Assembly (NCBI RefSeq): GCF_905147365.1
Contig: NC_056409.1
Span: forward strand, 13,149,001 to 13,213,000
From: Aricia agestis
Lineage: Eukaryota > Arthropoda > Insecta > Lepidoptera > Lycaenidae
Direction: 5' to 3'
DNA length: 64,000 nucleotides
Part shown: positions 35,217 through 47,100 of the stretch, in pieces
Numbering within the stretch: the stretch's first letter is position 1
How the letters are laid out: each line of letters starts with the position of its first letter
Position numbers and translations under genes: made by a program
Notes under the pieces: generated by a model
What the model saw: only the letters and a program-made list of their open reading frames with translations
The model's database searches: none
What the model was told of the DNA's origin: nothing

Positions 35217-35832
35217 ATGAACTTTGCCATTACTAACCTCTTACTCCCCAAGCGGTCGCATGCGACCGCGCCAAATGTCAAAAGCTATGTTTGTTTTTTT
35301 AATATTTATTATGAAAATTTTGTTTTGTTGATCAAACAGTATACTTCATGCTCTTCATACACTTACATGCTCAGACCAAACTTATATGTATCAATATTCG
35401 AGAGCATCAAGCATCGAGATTCAAGGTGCTAAATTATATTTTACACTAGCTTGCAGTGTTGCCAAGTTTTTTTTTTTTTTTAAACCGCTAAAACCTAAAT
35501 CGCCTCTCAAACCACCAGAATTCCACTAAATAACGTAAAGACAAAAACAACCTATCTGAATACAATTTGAAAATAATACAATATTATTATGAAACTAGCT
35601 GTTGCCCGCGACTTCGTCCGCGTCATAGTAGGTATAATAACAAAGATGGATAGTCTGCTAACAAATATGAAAAAAGTAAAATATAACCTCCTCCTTTTTG
35701 GAAGTCGGTTATAAAGTACCCTAAGTTACACCTTACTACATCAGCTATCTACCAAAAAGTCCCGGCAAAATAGCTCCAGCCGTTTCAGAGATTAGCCGGA
35801 ACAAACAGACAGACATACAAAAATTGTAAAAA
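35213..35832. other. Intergenic after RRP36
   Basis: Mostly AT-rich. An inverted Helitron-like tip (CTAGCTGTTGCCCGCGACTT) begins near 35597 and the run to about 35820 (AACAAACAGACAGACATAC) belongs to it. AACCTCCTCCTTTTTGGAAG at 35686 is a recurrent repeat end. Confidence 0.45.
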
Positions 35833-36408
35833 ATGTTTTGGTGTATGTACCCTATATACATTCATATGCATGTTCGGCCTCATATTATGGAATATTGTTC
35901 TCATCTCTGGGCAGGGGCGCCAAAATACCAACTGCTCCCTCTGGATCGTATCCAACGAAGGGCTGCTCGAATTGTTGACTGCCATAGTGTTTCAAACAGC
36001 TTGGACCCCCTGGAATTACGCCGAGATGTAGCTTCACTCTGCATCCTCTATCGGTTGTATCACGGGGAGTGCTCTGAGGAATTGTTCGGAATCATACCAC
36101 CTGCAACTTTTCGCTATCGTCCCACGCGAAAAACATACCATCCTCATCACCTTCCAAGAGGCAGTCTTCCACAGTGCGTTTTTCGCGTAACTTTCTGCCG
36201 CGCACTGTAAAACTCTGGAATGAACTGTCACCAGCAGTATTTCCGGACCGATACGACCTGCAAACCTTCAAGAAAAGAGCGTATTCCCTCTTAAAAGGCC
36301 GGCAACGCACCTGCAGCTCTTCTGATGTTGCGAGTGTCCATGGGCGACGGTAGTTGCTTACCATCAGGTGACCCGTTTGCTCGTTTGCCCCCTTATTTAA
36401 TAAAAAAA
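35833..36408 (+). mobile_element. Non-LTR retrotransposon (LINE) 3' end, truncated
   Basis: Encodes the last part of a LINE reverse-transcriptase ORF: the run EYCSHLWAGAPKYQLLPLD, then RIQRRAARIVD, LELRRDVASLCILYRLYHGE and, after a frameshift near 36185, LPRTVKLWNELSPAVFP and FKKRAYSLLKGRQRTC. This is the C-terminal segment typical of jockey/CR1-like elements. It is followed by the 3' tail GGCCGGCAACGCACCTGCAG and an A-rich end shared with the SINEs of the window. 5'-truncated and frameshifted, so inactive. Confidence 0.82.
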
Positions 36409-36479
36409 ATATGTAAAAAACGGTTCTTTCAATATTACAAACAGACACTCTAATTTTATTTATAATGTACTAGATGTCC

Positions 36480-38200
36480 CGCGCGGCTTCGCCCGCGTAA
36501 ATTAGGAATTTTACGGAAACCGTACATTTTCCCATAAAAATAGCTCTTATGTCCCTACTCCCTTCACTTGGTCTACTCTATATCTGTGCCAAATATTGCC
36601 ATAAAAATTGCTCCAGTAGTTCGTAATTTCTAATATTTCCCCCGTTTTTCCCACATTTTCCTGAGTTTCTTCGGTCGTATTAGTCTTAGCCTATAGTCTT
36701 AGTTCTTACTCGATAAATGAGCTATCTAACACTGAAATAAGTTTTTAAATCGGATCTGTAGTTCCTCCGATTCCGTTCAAGCAAACATACTCTTCAGGTT
36801 TATCATATTAGGTAGGTATAGATTTTTTTAAATTATCGCTTGACAAACTCGAGTCTCGATCTAAAAGACTATGAAAAGTACTTACCAATAACATGGTATA
36901 ATATGGTAGTGATGATGATGACGATGTTGATGATGAATGTAATTTGCATAGAAGCATATGCTTTCCGTTCTTAAAACAACGCCGAAACTCCCAAACTTGT
37001 ATCTATAAAGAATCAGGAGTTCTCTCAGCACCTTCCGAACCACGGTATACCAGGTATACCTCGGTTCAAAATCTTACTTGTTGGTAGCATATGCTTAGAA
37101 TACTTCTCACGAAACCGAAGTCACCACATATTTCCCTATAATTTTTGAGGAGTTCCCTCGTTTACTTATGGATCCTTCATCAGATCACCACTTTTGTGAA
37201 TATAATACCGAATTGGGATGATACCCTATATTTATGATGATACCCAAAAGAAAAATTTTGAAAATCGGTTAACAAACGACGGAGTAATCGTTGAACATAA
37301 GAAAACGAACATAACACCTCCCCCATTTTGAAAGTCGGTTAAAATTGTAGCCTATGTGTTATTATGATGTTTAAGCTATATTATTGTAAAGTTTCATTAA
37401 AATCCGTTCAGTAGTTTTTGCGTGAAAGAGTAACAAACATCCATACATCTTAATATATATATTTCTTGTGTGCGTGTGTATGTGACTGAACTCCTCCTAA
37501 ACGACTGGACCAATTTTGATGAAATTTTTTGTGTGTGTTCGTGGAGATTCGAGAATGGTTTAGATTTACAGTTTGGTCTACTGGAAAATGTTTTTTCAAT
37601 TAATTTCTTATTTATAAGGAGTTGTTGATTTTGGAATGTTTTACATTAGATCCGGCGGACGGCGCTATCATCGCATTCAATATTATTCTATTTCAATTTT
37701 AGTTTGTCCTGACAGATGGTGCTACGATTAATTTGAAAAAAATTTTGTTATTCAATTCATGTGCTGATTAAAATATTAAATAAATAACACATAGGCTACA
37801 ATTTTAACCGACTTTCAAAATGGGGGAGGTGTTATGTTCGTTTTCTTATATTCAAAGATTACTCCGCCGTTTGTTAACCGATTTTCAAAATTTTTCTTTT
37901 GGTATATAGGGTATCATCCCAATTTGGTATTATATTCAGAAAAGTGGTGATCTGATGAAGGATCCATAAGTAATCGAGGGAACTCCTCAAAACTTATAGG
38001 GAAACATATGGTGACTTCGGTTTCGTGAGAAGTATTCTAAGCATATGCTACCAACAAGTAAGATTTTGCACCGAGATATACCTGGTATACCGTGGTTCGG
38101 AAGGTGCTGAGAGAATTCCTGATTCTTTATAGATACAAGTTTGGGAGTTTCGGCGTTGTTTTAAGAACAGAAAGCATATGCTACTATGCAAATTACATTC

Positions 38201-38252
<52 letters not shown>

Positions 38253-38614
38253 CTACCATATTATACCATTTCATAGTCTTTTAGATAGAGACTCGAGTTT
38301 GTCAAGCGATAATTAAAAAACATCTATATCTACCTAATATTATAAACCTGAAGAGTATGTTTGCTTGAACGCGTCAATCTCAGAAACTACAGGTCCGATT
38401 TAAAAACTTATCTCAGTGTTAGATAGATCATTTATCGAGTAAGACTCATCATTTATCGAGAAGGTTATATTATATTATTACTCTAAGACTAATACGACAG
38501 AAGAAACTCAGGAAAATGTGGGGAAAAAGGGGGATATATTTTTTATGGGAAAATGTACCTACGGATTCTGTAAAATTTCTAATTTACGCGGGCGAAGCCG
38601 CGCGGGACATCTAG
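36480..38614. repeat. 2.1-kb inverted repeat of Helitron-like elements
   Basis: Outer tips are CTAGATGTCCCGCGCGGC (36480 on) and its complement ending CTAG at 38614, so two Helitron 3' ends face outward. Arms (36480 to about 37363, and about 37783 to 38614) match in order: TCTACTCTATATCTG on one side only, AAACTCGAGTCTC, a GATGAT run, TCAGATCACCACTTTTGTG, TTTTGAAAGTCGGTTAAAAT. A ~420-bp centre carries another Helitron-like piece. No ORF of significance. Confidence 0.72.
38203..38252. repeat. (CAT)n microsatellite
   Basis: Sixteen or so repeats in the right arm of the inverted structure; the corresponding left-arm site (36905-36935) is much shorter. Reads as poly-histidine but is not a gene. 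Confidence 0.9.
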
Positions 38615-39778
38615 TCTACATATACATCCATGCATCTATACATCTGTGGGATAATGCGTGGCGACGCTAAAGGAAGATCTTCCGACCGAGCGAGGTGTTA
38701 TGCTCGGTCAGGCCGAAGCCCACGTGATACATTTCAGCTGTCGTATATATACCGACGCGCTCAGAAAACTTCGATAGCGCGATGCAGGAATATTAGGCGA
38801 TTTGTGGGTACCGCCACACATCCAAAATTTTTCTCACCTTTTAAACCTTCCCTAGACCTCCACGAATAATTCAAGACCAAGATAAGATAAATCCGTTCAG
38901 CCGTTCTCGAGTTTTAGCGAGACTAACGAACAGCAATTGATTTTTATATATATAGATGTATGTATAGATAATTATTTTTGTTACTACAAAAAATCGAGGA
39001 AGTTGATTCCTATGTAATTGACAGACCAAATTTATTTGGTCGAATATGTCAATTCAATGTTAATTGTCAGCTGGGTTTGACGTGGTCGTTTACTTATTCA
39101 GTTTGTGAAGAATAAATTTCTTTAGTTCTAATTTTTGTAATACGGTATTTGGTATTATGTTGTTATTACAGCATTTGCCTTCGCGTGCTAACCTTGCAGT
39201 TTGCACGAAAGAAAGGCGATCAAACTTCATCCGGTTTCTCTGTTAAGTCTTGACAACATTCATCATGCTAAACAATCGCTCCATAACAGCGTTAGAATGC
39301 GGCAAAACGAATAAAGATAATAATATAAAAATTAAGTTTCCAGTGTGCGTCTTCAAGGGTTAGAAACATAATAAAAAAAACTAGTGGTTTAACGTCGAAG
39401 CTACCACTAACCTAAGCCGAAATATTGTCCGAGATTTTGTTGTGTGCCGTGTGGCGACGCATTGATACTATGGCGCACATATACAAGCCGCGCGCGGTGC
39501 CTTTGTATGAAGATAACTTACTTCTCCTATTTTTACTATGCCATTAACTTTATGCTCTACACTGACCATGGTTAAATAGCCGAAGTGCCATATAAGAAAA
39601 AAAAAATAGAATTTGACAGTTTGAGCTGACATTTGACAGCTGTTGTCAAATCTTAATGTCATTTCAAAATAATCAAAAAATAATTTAGAGGTTTATTTTT
39701 CTCTGTTTTACAGCGCCAATCTAATTAAAATAAAACAAATGCAAATTAAATAAAAAATAAAGGAATCACAGTAATAAA
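38615..39778. other. Upstream region of XRCC4
   Basis: Includes a Helitron-like fragment to about 38960, a half copy of the 'AGGCAGATGG' MITE (39000-39080), and a copy of ACCATGGTTAAATAGCCGAA at 39566-39590, about 190 bp before the ATG. TTTGACAGTTTGAGCTGACA follows it. No TATA box evident. Confidence 0.45.
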
Positions 39779-40390
39779 ATGGAGACTAAAAATAATTGTG
39801 ACACGATTTTCACCAAACTAATTATTAATGAAAAACCGGTTTTCATTAAAGTCTTATGGGAAGACAGTGAGACCATTATGTTTTCTATTCAATTTTTTAC
39901 TGAAGACAATAGCTGGCAAGGAAAATATACCACTGAAGCAGCTGCAAAGTTTATGCAAAGATTCAAACAAACAAAAGAAGAGTATGCTATGGATGTAAAA
40001 AGCTTTTTATTAAAAATGAATCCTATGTTTAAATACGATTTTAGAGATAATAATGAAAAAGCTACATTTTCATGGAAAAAGAAATTTGAAGGTTCTGCTG
40101 TTATTCTTCATGGATCATTAGAGATGGAACAAAGTACTGACACAAAGAGCTTACTTATAGACAGCCTAATAGAAGATAATCAGACTTTGAGAAATAATCT
40201 AGATATAAGTAGAAGTGAAATTAAACACGCTGAAACTGACTTAAAAAGATATCAAGATAAATTAGAGAAGTTAAATAATATAAATTCTTCATTAGAGGAA
40301 ACCCTGTTAGGCAAATTTGTTCAATTATTAAACTCCAAGAAAAAAAGAATACAACTATTGGAAGATGCTTTAAATAATACTGATAACTAA
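39779..40390 (+). CDS. XRCC4: XRCC4-like DNA repair scaffold protein
   Basis: Intronless 203-residue ORF. XRCC4 is the scaffold that stabilises DNA ligase IV in non-homologous end joining in the nucleus. The N-terminal ~120 residues fit the XRCC4 head: KPVFIKVLWEDS, IQFFTEDNSWQGKYT (matching the conserved W-G pattern), an acidic/basic helix KFMQRFKQTKEEYAMDVKSF, and FSWKKK followed by VILHGSLEM. From about residue 130 a long coiled coil follows (LIEDNQTLRNNL, ETDLKRYQDKLEKLNN), ending LLGKFVQLLNSKKKRIQLLE, which aligns with the ligase IV-binding helix. The protein stops there, without the ~130-residue phosphorylated tail of vertebrate XRCC4. The ATG is preceded by AATAAA, a usual insect start context. 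It is convergent with EPRS. Another XRCC4/XLF superfamily member is the main alternative. Confidence 0.82.
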   Translation: METKNNCDTIFTKLIINEKPVFIKVLWEDSETIMFSIQFFTEDNSWQGKYTTEAAAKFMQRFKQTKEEYAMDVKSFLLKMNPMFKYDFRDNNEKATFSWKKKFEGSAVILHGSLEMEQSTDTKSLLIDSLIEDNQTLRNNLDISRSEIKHAETDLKRYQDKLEKLNNINSSLEETLLGKFVQLLNSKKKRIQLLEDALNNTDN

Positions 40391-40941
40391 GTCAGTTAAA
40401 ATTTGTAAATCATAATACAGTAAGCAAATTATTTAAATGGCAAAGTTCATGAAGTGAAGTATTACTTTCAAAAATACTAATAAATTACATATTATTTTTA
40501 AATTTTTGTATTATTTTTAAATTAAAGGGGTATTCAAATCCATACTAATATTATAGATGTGAAAGTGTGTCTGTCTGTTTCTAACCTCTTCATGCCCAAA
40601 CCGCTGAAATTTGCCATGGAGGTATTTTGAGTCCCCTGGAAAGAACATAGGATATCTACTTTTTATCCCAGAAAATGTATGGTTCCCGTGCAATAATCGT
40701 TTTTTTTTTTTAACACAAATGATGCTTCTTATTATTTTAATCTCTCAAATTCAGTTCAATATGTTTTGAAAACTCTTCCACATTAATTATGATTTTCTAT
40801 TTATTCCGATAAAAATTATAGTTTCAGAAATCTGTTGTTTCATAATAAAATTATGATAATCAAATAAATTTTAATTGAAAAAAAAGCACATATAAATAAA
40901 ATTTTATTTTACATAAAAAAGTTTGACTTATAAAAACAATT
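40391..40941. other. Gap between convergent XRCC4 and EPRS
   Basis: Contains AATAAA for XRCC4 at 40479-40484, then a truncated Helitron-like 5' end from TCCATACTAATATTATAGAT (40539) to about 40700. EPRS AATAAA on the minus strand is at 40903-40908. Confidence 0.65.
40903..40908 (-). terminator. EPRS polyadenylation signal
   Basis: AATAAA on the minus strand 34 nt beyond the EPRS stop codon at 40942-40944. Confidence 0.6.
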
Positions 40942-43900
40942 TTAATAACTTCTGCCAAACAAAGTAATAAACTTGGGTTTATCTTTGCATCCTGGATGGA
41001 TACATTTGTCGTCCGCAGCAAGCTGTCTGGGTGGAACGAACGGAACACACAGTGACTTGGCTCCCATAGCAGGCCCTTTAACTTCATTTGTTGGATCATC
41101 TTCAGTTCTTTCGGAAAAAAAAAGTTAGTAACATAAAACTTGAAAGTGTTTATAATAGTCTATATAATATTACATAATAGGTTGTTAATGCTCCATATTC
41201 CTCTCACTAATAAAAATATTTAAACTGTATAAGCTAGACCAGGGCTTCCCAAACTGTGCGCCTGGGGTGTCGCGACATAGTCCCAGGGGCGTCGCATTTT
41301 AACACAATCAAATATTTAATATCATTTATACATCCCGGGCAGTCTATATCCCCGGTTTCTGATGCTATGCTTAGAAAAGCAAGCGCATCCTTCACATTAG
41401 CCAGTCTTGCTGGCTTTAATATCTTTCATAAATATTTATTTTAATTTTTATGCTTGTTTTGATTAGGTCACTATTTCCTAATAAAAATATAAGTGTCCAA
41501 AACAATGATGAAATACTCAAAGCAGATATGTTACTACCGCGCGCGTTGTGAAGATTCAAATACGGCCCAATTGGGCCGTCTGTTGTTTATAGTCTGCATC
41601 GAGCGCAGTCACGAACGTGCCGCGTCTTGTCTTACCTAAATAAATTGAAAATGACATCGTGCGCGTTTCGAAAATGTACCAATTATGACTCAAAAAAAAA
41701 CAAAACACATAGAATCTCTTACCACATGTCTTGATTGCAATAAATACCTCGATTATTTACATTTTCAATTTGTTTCACTTATCTGTCAAATTTGTCAATG
41801 TTTGCAATTTAGAATTTGAAAATTGTTCGGAAGAGATTTAAGCCGGAAAATAGTATGGACGTAACAGATCTGTATAATGCCGGCTCTTGATATAGGCGAA
41901 CGCGTTGGCCAACGCGTCTGCAGACGCGTTGGCAGTGCGCTTGCAACGGCGTTTGTGAGTAATCCACACATAGGAAGGTCGTTCAGTATGCTTTGGATCG
42001 CGCCAATGTGCGGACGGATTCAAAATGGATGTTTAGTCGCTAACAGCTGCAGCTGTTTATTTATTCACAGCTTATAATTACTTTGTAAATGTGGACAAGA
42101 AAAAGTTTTTAAAGAGTATTCTGGAAATAAATAAATAAAAGGCGAGAAAACGTAACAAACAAAGAAATAAACTCACTTTTACATAATATTTTATAATATT
42201 AAAATAATATAAGTAATTATTTTATTACCTACTTATTATTTATTAAATTATTACATACAAAAATTATTACATATTATAATAATTATCATAATTATAACTC
42301 CGGGCAAACTGATCGCGCGGCCTATGTGTGGATGGAGCGCGAAGCTTGCGACAAATGTCCTTTGATCTTTTGCCGACATTTCCGACCCGCGCGGCAAGCT
42401 CGCAGATGCGTCGGCCAACGTCTAAATACCTACGGCCAACGCGCGAACGCCCGTTCTACACATTGGGCCAACGCGTCTGCAGACGCGTTGGCCAACGCGT
42501 TCGCCTATATCAAGAGCCGGCATAAGTAGAATATCATTGGTCCAAATAGTGTTTTTATGATATTACCTATGCAATGTAGGCTGGTTCTAAAATTTGAAAG
42601 TATTTTTGGGGGCTGGGTTGACGGGCGTCGTAAAGAAATGGCAGTCTCAAGAGCATCACAGTACAAATAAGCTTGAGAAGCCCTAAGCTAGACAATGTTT
42701 TGTGCTTGTCTATTACAGTAAAAAAAATATTGATAAACAGGTACAAAATATTGTGTAGCGTGTTCATTGTGCAATTATTACTTTTATTAGAAAGAAGGTA
42801 CCAATACTATTCAAATTGGCCTAGTGGGTTAATTGTAATTGACCAATCTTTGCTCCTGGCTTAGGGGGGGTATTATATTATCATTTATATTGGATCATTT
42901 CTATGATCATATATAGGATCCAATATGTATGATCATTTGATCATATCTGCATATTACATTATCATATTTCATTGATCCTATTTTACGTCATATGTGGTTT
43001 CAATAGCCAATGGAGAGCGCTAACGCTGACAGGTATTGCCGTCAGGGTTACTAGATCTCAGAGAATTCGATCTGTCAAAAGACATCGTCATTTTTAATAT
43101 GGCTTGTTTTTTGTTATTTCAGCAAGATTATCCAAGTATATAATTAGAAAAATAATTACATTACATTATTTGAAACATATTAACGAACAAGAAATTAAAA
43201 ACTCTTTTTTATATTAAATAACTGGCAACACCTATTTCTATGACTGTATTGGATCCAATCTCTCAGCAAATGTCAAAAATCTATGATCAAGGAAGAAATG
43301 AATCATATGTCTATATTACATAATATCCCCCTAAGGGGGATATTAGAATATCATATATATTGGATCCGAGATCATTGAGTCAATGATATTGGATCATAGA
43401 AATGATCATAATATATAAATGATAATGTAATACCCCCCTAATTTTTTTACTTGTAGGTAAGTATAAAATATATAACCAATAAAAACAAACCTTGCACTGT
43501 CATTCTTAATGTTGTCTTCACAGGGGATATTTCCACAGAAAGGCGCCATCAATATGTGTTTCCTCTCGAGAGCCTCTGTGAAGTCTTCCCATTTTGTGAC
43601 CACCGACAGTCTCTCGTCACGCTCTTTGACTGCCCTATAAATATAAAGTTTCTTAAATGCAGGCCTAATATAAGACATAGTATGTAGAGTATGGCATTTG
43701 TGGTATTTTTGAATATAAAAACGGAAATTGTCGTGCACAATAAAGGCAAATGGATACAAACACGGAAGTGATTAAAAGATAAAGTGTGAGTAAATATTTG
43801 TTAAAGATAATGATTTTTCCCTTTTTGCTTTTCTTTCAGGCTGTCTGAGATTTGGATGTAACAAAGTGTAATTTTAGCGTCATAGTGATTGGACTCCGCT

Positions 43901-44185
43901 CTCTATACAATTATCCTTACCCTGAATGTCACGGTAATGACCCTTAGAACCATGAAATAAATCTAATCATGTATGTATATAGCAATTAACTCCACTAAAA
44001 ATGTCCATAAAAAATACTACAAACTTGTTGAACATTTCTGTGTGTATCTCATCCAGCAGCGCGACGAGGCGGGCGGGCGCGGCGGTCCGCGCCAGCGTCA
44101 GCTTGTCTCCCGTCACTCGCTTCACCGCCACCACCTGGCCCTTCGCTATGTCCTTCGGCCCCAATTCCACGCGAATCGGTACACC
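40942..44185 (-). CDS. EPRS: EPRS exons: anticodon-binding end and zinc-binding domain
   Basis: Three exons. 44185-44025 continues the anticodon-binding region (GVPIRVELGPKDIAKGQVVA). 43634-43491 includes PFCGNIPCED, the first zinc Cys pair. 41107-40942 includes CIHPGCKDKP, the second pair, then KFITLFGRSY and TAA. The invariant C-terminal Tyr of eukaryotic-type ProRS is present. Confidence 0.94.
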
Positions 44186-47100
44186 CTGTTAAATTACAAT
44201 TGATTAGCATTTAGCCGCAGCTGTCAGCTATAATACTGCTAATTGAAGTAAATAAGGGTGGAAAAACTATTCACAATCATTAGGTGCAAAAAATATAACA
44301 ATTATTTATTTATATATTTAAGTATATTACGGACCCCAATTAATATTGACTCTACATAATATCTCATAAGGTAGGTCCGCAATGAACGAAGAATGGCCGA
44401 TCTTAGGGGGGTATTACATTATCATTTATATATGATCATTTCTATGATCATATATAGGATCCAATATATATGATCATTTGATCATATCTGCATATTTCAT
44501 TATCATATTTCATTGATCCTATTTTACGTCATATGTGGTTTCAATATCCAATGGAGAGCGCTAACGCTGACAGGTATTGACGTCAGGGTTACTAGATCTT
44601 AGAGAATTCAATTTGTCAAAAGACATCGTCATTTTTAATATGCCTTGTTTTTTGTTATTTCAGCAAGATTATCCAAGTATATAATTAGAAAAATAATTAC
44701 ATTACATTATTTGAAACATATTAAATGAACAAGAAATTAAAAACTCTTTTTTATATTAAATAACTGGCAACACCTATTTCTATGACCGTATTGGATCCAA
44801 TCTCTCAGCAAATGTCAAAAATCTATGATCAAGGAAGAAATGAATCATATGTCTATATTACATTATCCAATATCATTGACTCAATGATCTCGGATCCAAT
44901 ATACAGGGTGTCAAAAGACCGCTTCCGATAACTTCGTGGGGTTATTATAGGGCATGAGATATATCCATTGGTGCAAGAAATTTTCATGTAATCGCCAGTT
45001 TTTAAAATAGTCAAAATTTTCAACACGCAATGTATAATGCGTACAGTTAATGCGCGATAATATCGCCCGCCGCCGATGAATGAAACCCCGGGCCGAGCCG
45101 GCCCCCCCGCGCCGCCCGCGCCGAATACCGCGCGCGCGGCTCTGCGCTAGTCATGAGTTAAGACAAAACAGCTGATCGTGGTGTGCCCTATACCCTAGCC
45201 CGTAGGTAGTGAATAAACCACCAATATTGTAATGATAAATTACAATAGTTTACACGATTTAACAAAATGTTACAATTTATTAATTACCGTTTCTCAGGTT
45301 TTTACTCAAAAATACTCAGTTTTTACTTCCGGCCAAAAAGGAAAAGAAATCATAATTCACATCCGATCATCATCCGATTTACACATCTGTAAAAATACAT
45401 ACACAGTTACCTACTGCACCTATCAATACCTATCAATGGAAAACATACGTGATAACATGTTCACTGACCTGTGATCAGCTGTCTGCTTTTATGAAATGCA
45501 GTTCGAACTGTGCTCCATGATCCATCTAACTCGATGTAGATTGCAGAGTTATTCAACACTTAACAAAAGTAATTACAGGAGACATTCCAATTCTTTAAAC
45601 ACTTTTTATTGCACTGTTTAAACCGCACTATCGTCTATCGACGACGATGTTCACCTGTTTCACATTCATCGGACGTATCTTGTCACGGCCCGTTATTAAT
45701 TACAAACATAAAAAAAATAGTTAACAATACACAAAACAAGCAATAATATGACAACATCTAAACGTAAAATTACAAAACTTAAACAAAAACGTCACAGTAC
45801 CTACACCAGCACGGCGCGTGTTAGACAGCCGACTGAACAAAATTGAAGAAAAAACTTTGTAAAATAATAGGGATGTATCCCTGTGCAATGTGAATATTTT
45901 GAGTAATCGATAATTTTTTTATCGATAAATCGTATTAATTGTTTTACATACGAGTACGTATTGATTACTGTCAAACTAAAAATAAACAAATACCTACTCA
46001 ATATTAAGAAAAGCGACAATAATTAAAAGTTATTTAATTAATTAGGTATTAAAGTATTTTAGACGCGCATAACGCGTACCACGGTATAACAATCACTTTA
46101 TCACGGTAATGTAGGTATCGAATTTAAAAAAATGAGATGAGATCTACTAAATAATAGTTATAATTTTTATTATTTAATGGTAATTTAAATATCGACTAAA
46201 TAGTATTGAATTTATAGGGTACAACACTTAGATTGTCCTTGAAATGGATTAGCGACACGTGCGTCGGGCACCTGCACAGCGGCGCGCTTTGTCGGCGCCG
46301 CGATCAAAGCAAGCCGCCGCGTTCGGTGTCCTTTGACTACTTCCGAAAGTCGATACACGACGAACATTATTTCAAAAATTAAAATAGATTTTTTAATTTA
46401 GTAGCCATTTGAGCATTGAGGTAATAGGTTGTTAGAGTCGTTAGGAGATAAGTTTGATTTTTTAACAATTACTTCAAGTATCAAAACGTGGTAGTATTGT
46501 GTAAAGTGTTAATAATTGATTATTATTTCAGTTGTAATAAAATACTTTGTGGTGTGATACATTTCGTTAACGAGAAGTTTTTTTGACGTTCTTGGTGGTG
46601 ACTGGTCTTATTGCTTGGTGTTAAGGACTATTTTCAAAATGCATAAAGAAGTAAGAACACTTGAACTCAACATTTTTCACGTAAGTTAATTGCCAGTTTT
46701 ATGTATGAGGTTTTTTCGTGTATCATCTGTTATTTCGATTGATAAGTGACGATTGCGGATAAACAGTTCATCCGCATAGGTTTCGTTACTTACGATGAAC
46801 TTTTTAACTAGTCTAATAATCTTAGAAGTTTACCATACTGTCGTAAGTTGTTACACATGCACAGACAGTTACTTACAGTTTTCTACATGAGCTACCATTA
46901 AACTCTTAACACTGCAAGTAGCTTAGATGAGAGGTCAGAGGTCAGAGTTCTAAGTTCCACGTCATGGTGACCTTCATGGGTTTGAAATTGAAAAGACATA
47001 CATTAGGGTTTCTGTGTGTTCTGTCGTAAGTCGTAACTCGTAGTGTATCGTCATTCGTCGCATACGACCTTTCGACTTAGCGTGCGTAGGGCGGAGCTAA

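Larger units (their letters stand above)
41108..43490. other. EPRS last intron, two MITEs
   Basis: Holds MITEs 41878-42522 and 42866-43441 (listed). Around 41230-41460 is a hAT-like fragment (CCAGGGCTTCCCAAACTGTG, mirrored by GGGCTTCTCAAGC near 42675), suggesting an older element later split by the MITE. Rest AT-rich. Confidence 0.5.

Noticed and set aside
36034..36448. Minus-strand ORFs of 65 and 118 codons
   Set aside because: Antisense to the LINE reverse-transcriptase end and the shared SINE/LINE tail.
38092..38316. ORF with a long histidine run
   Set aside because: The run is the (CAT)n microsatellite in one arm of an inverted repeat; the other arm has a much shorter run and no ORF.
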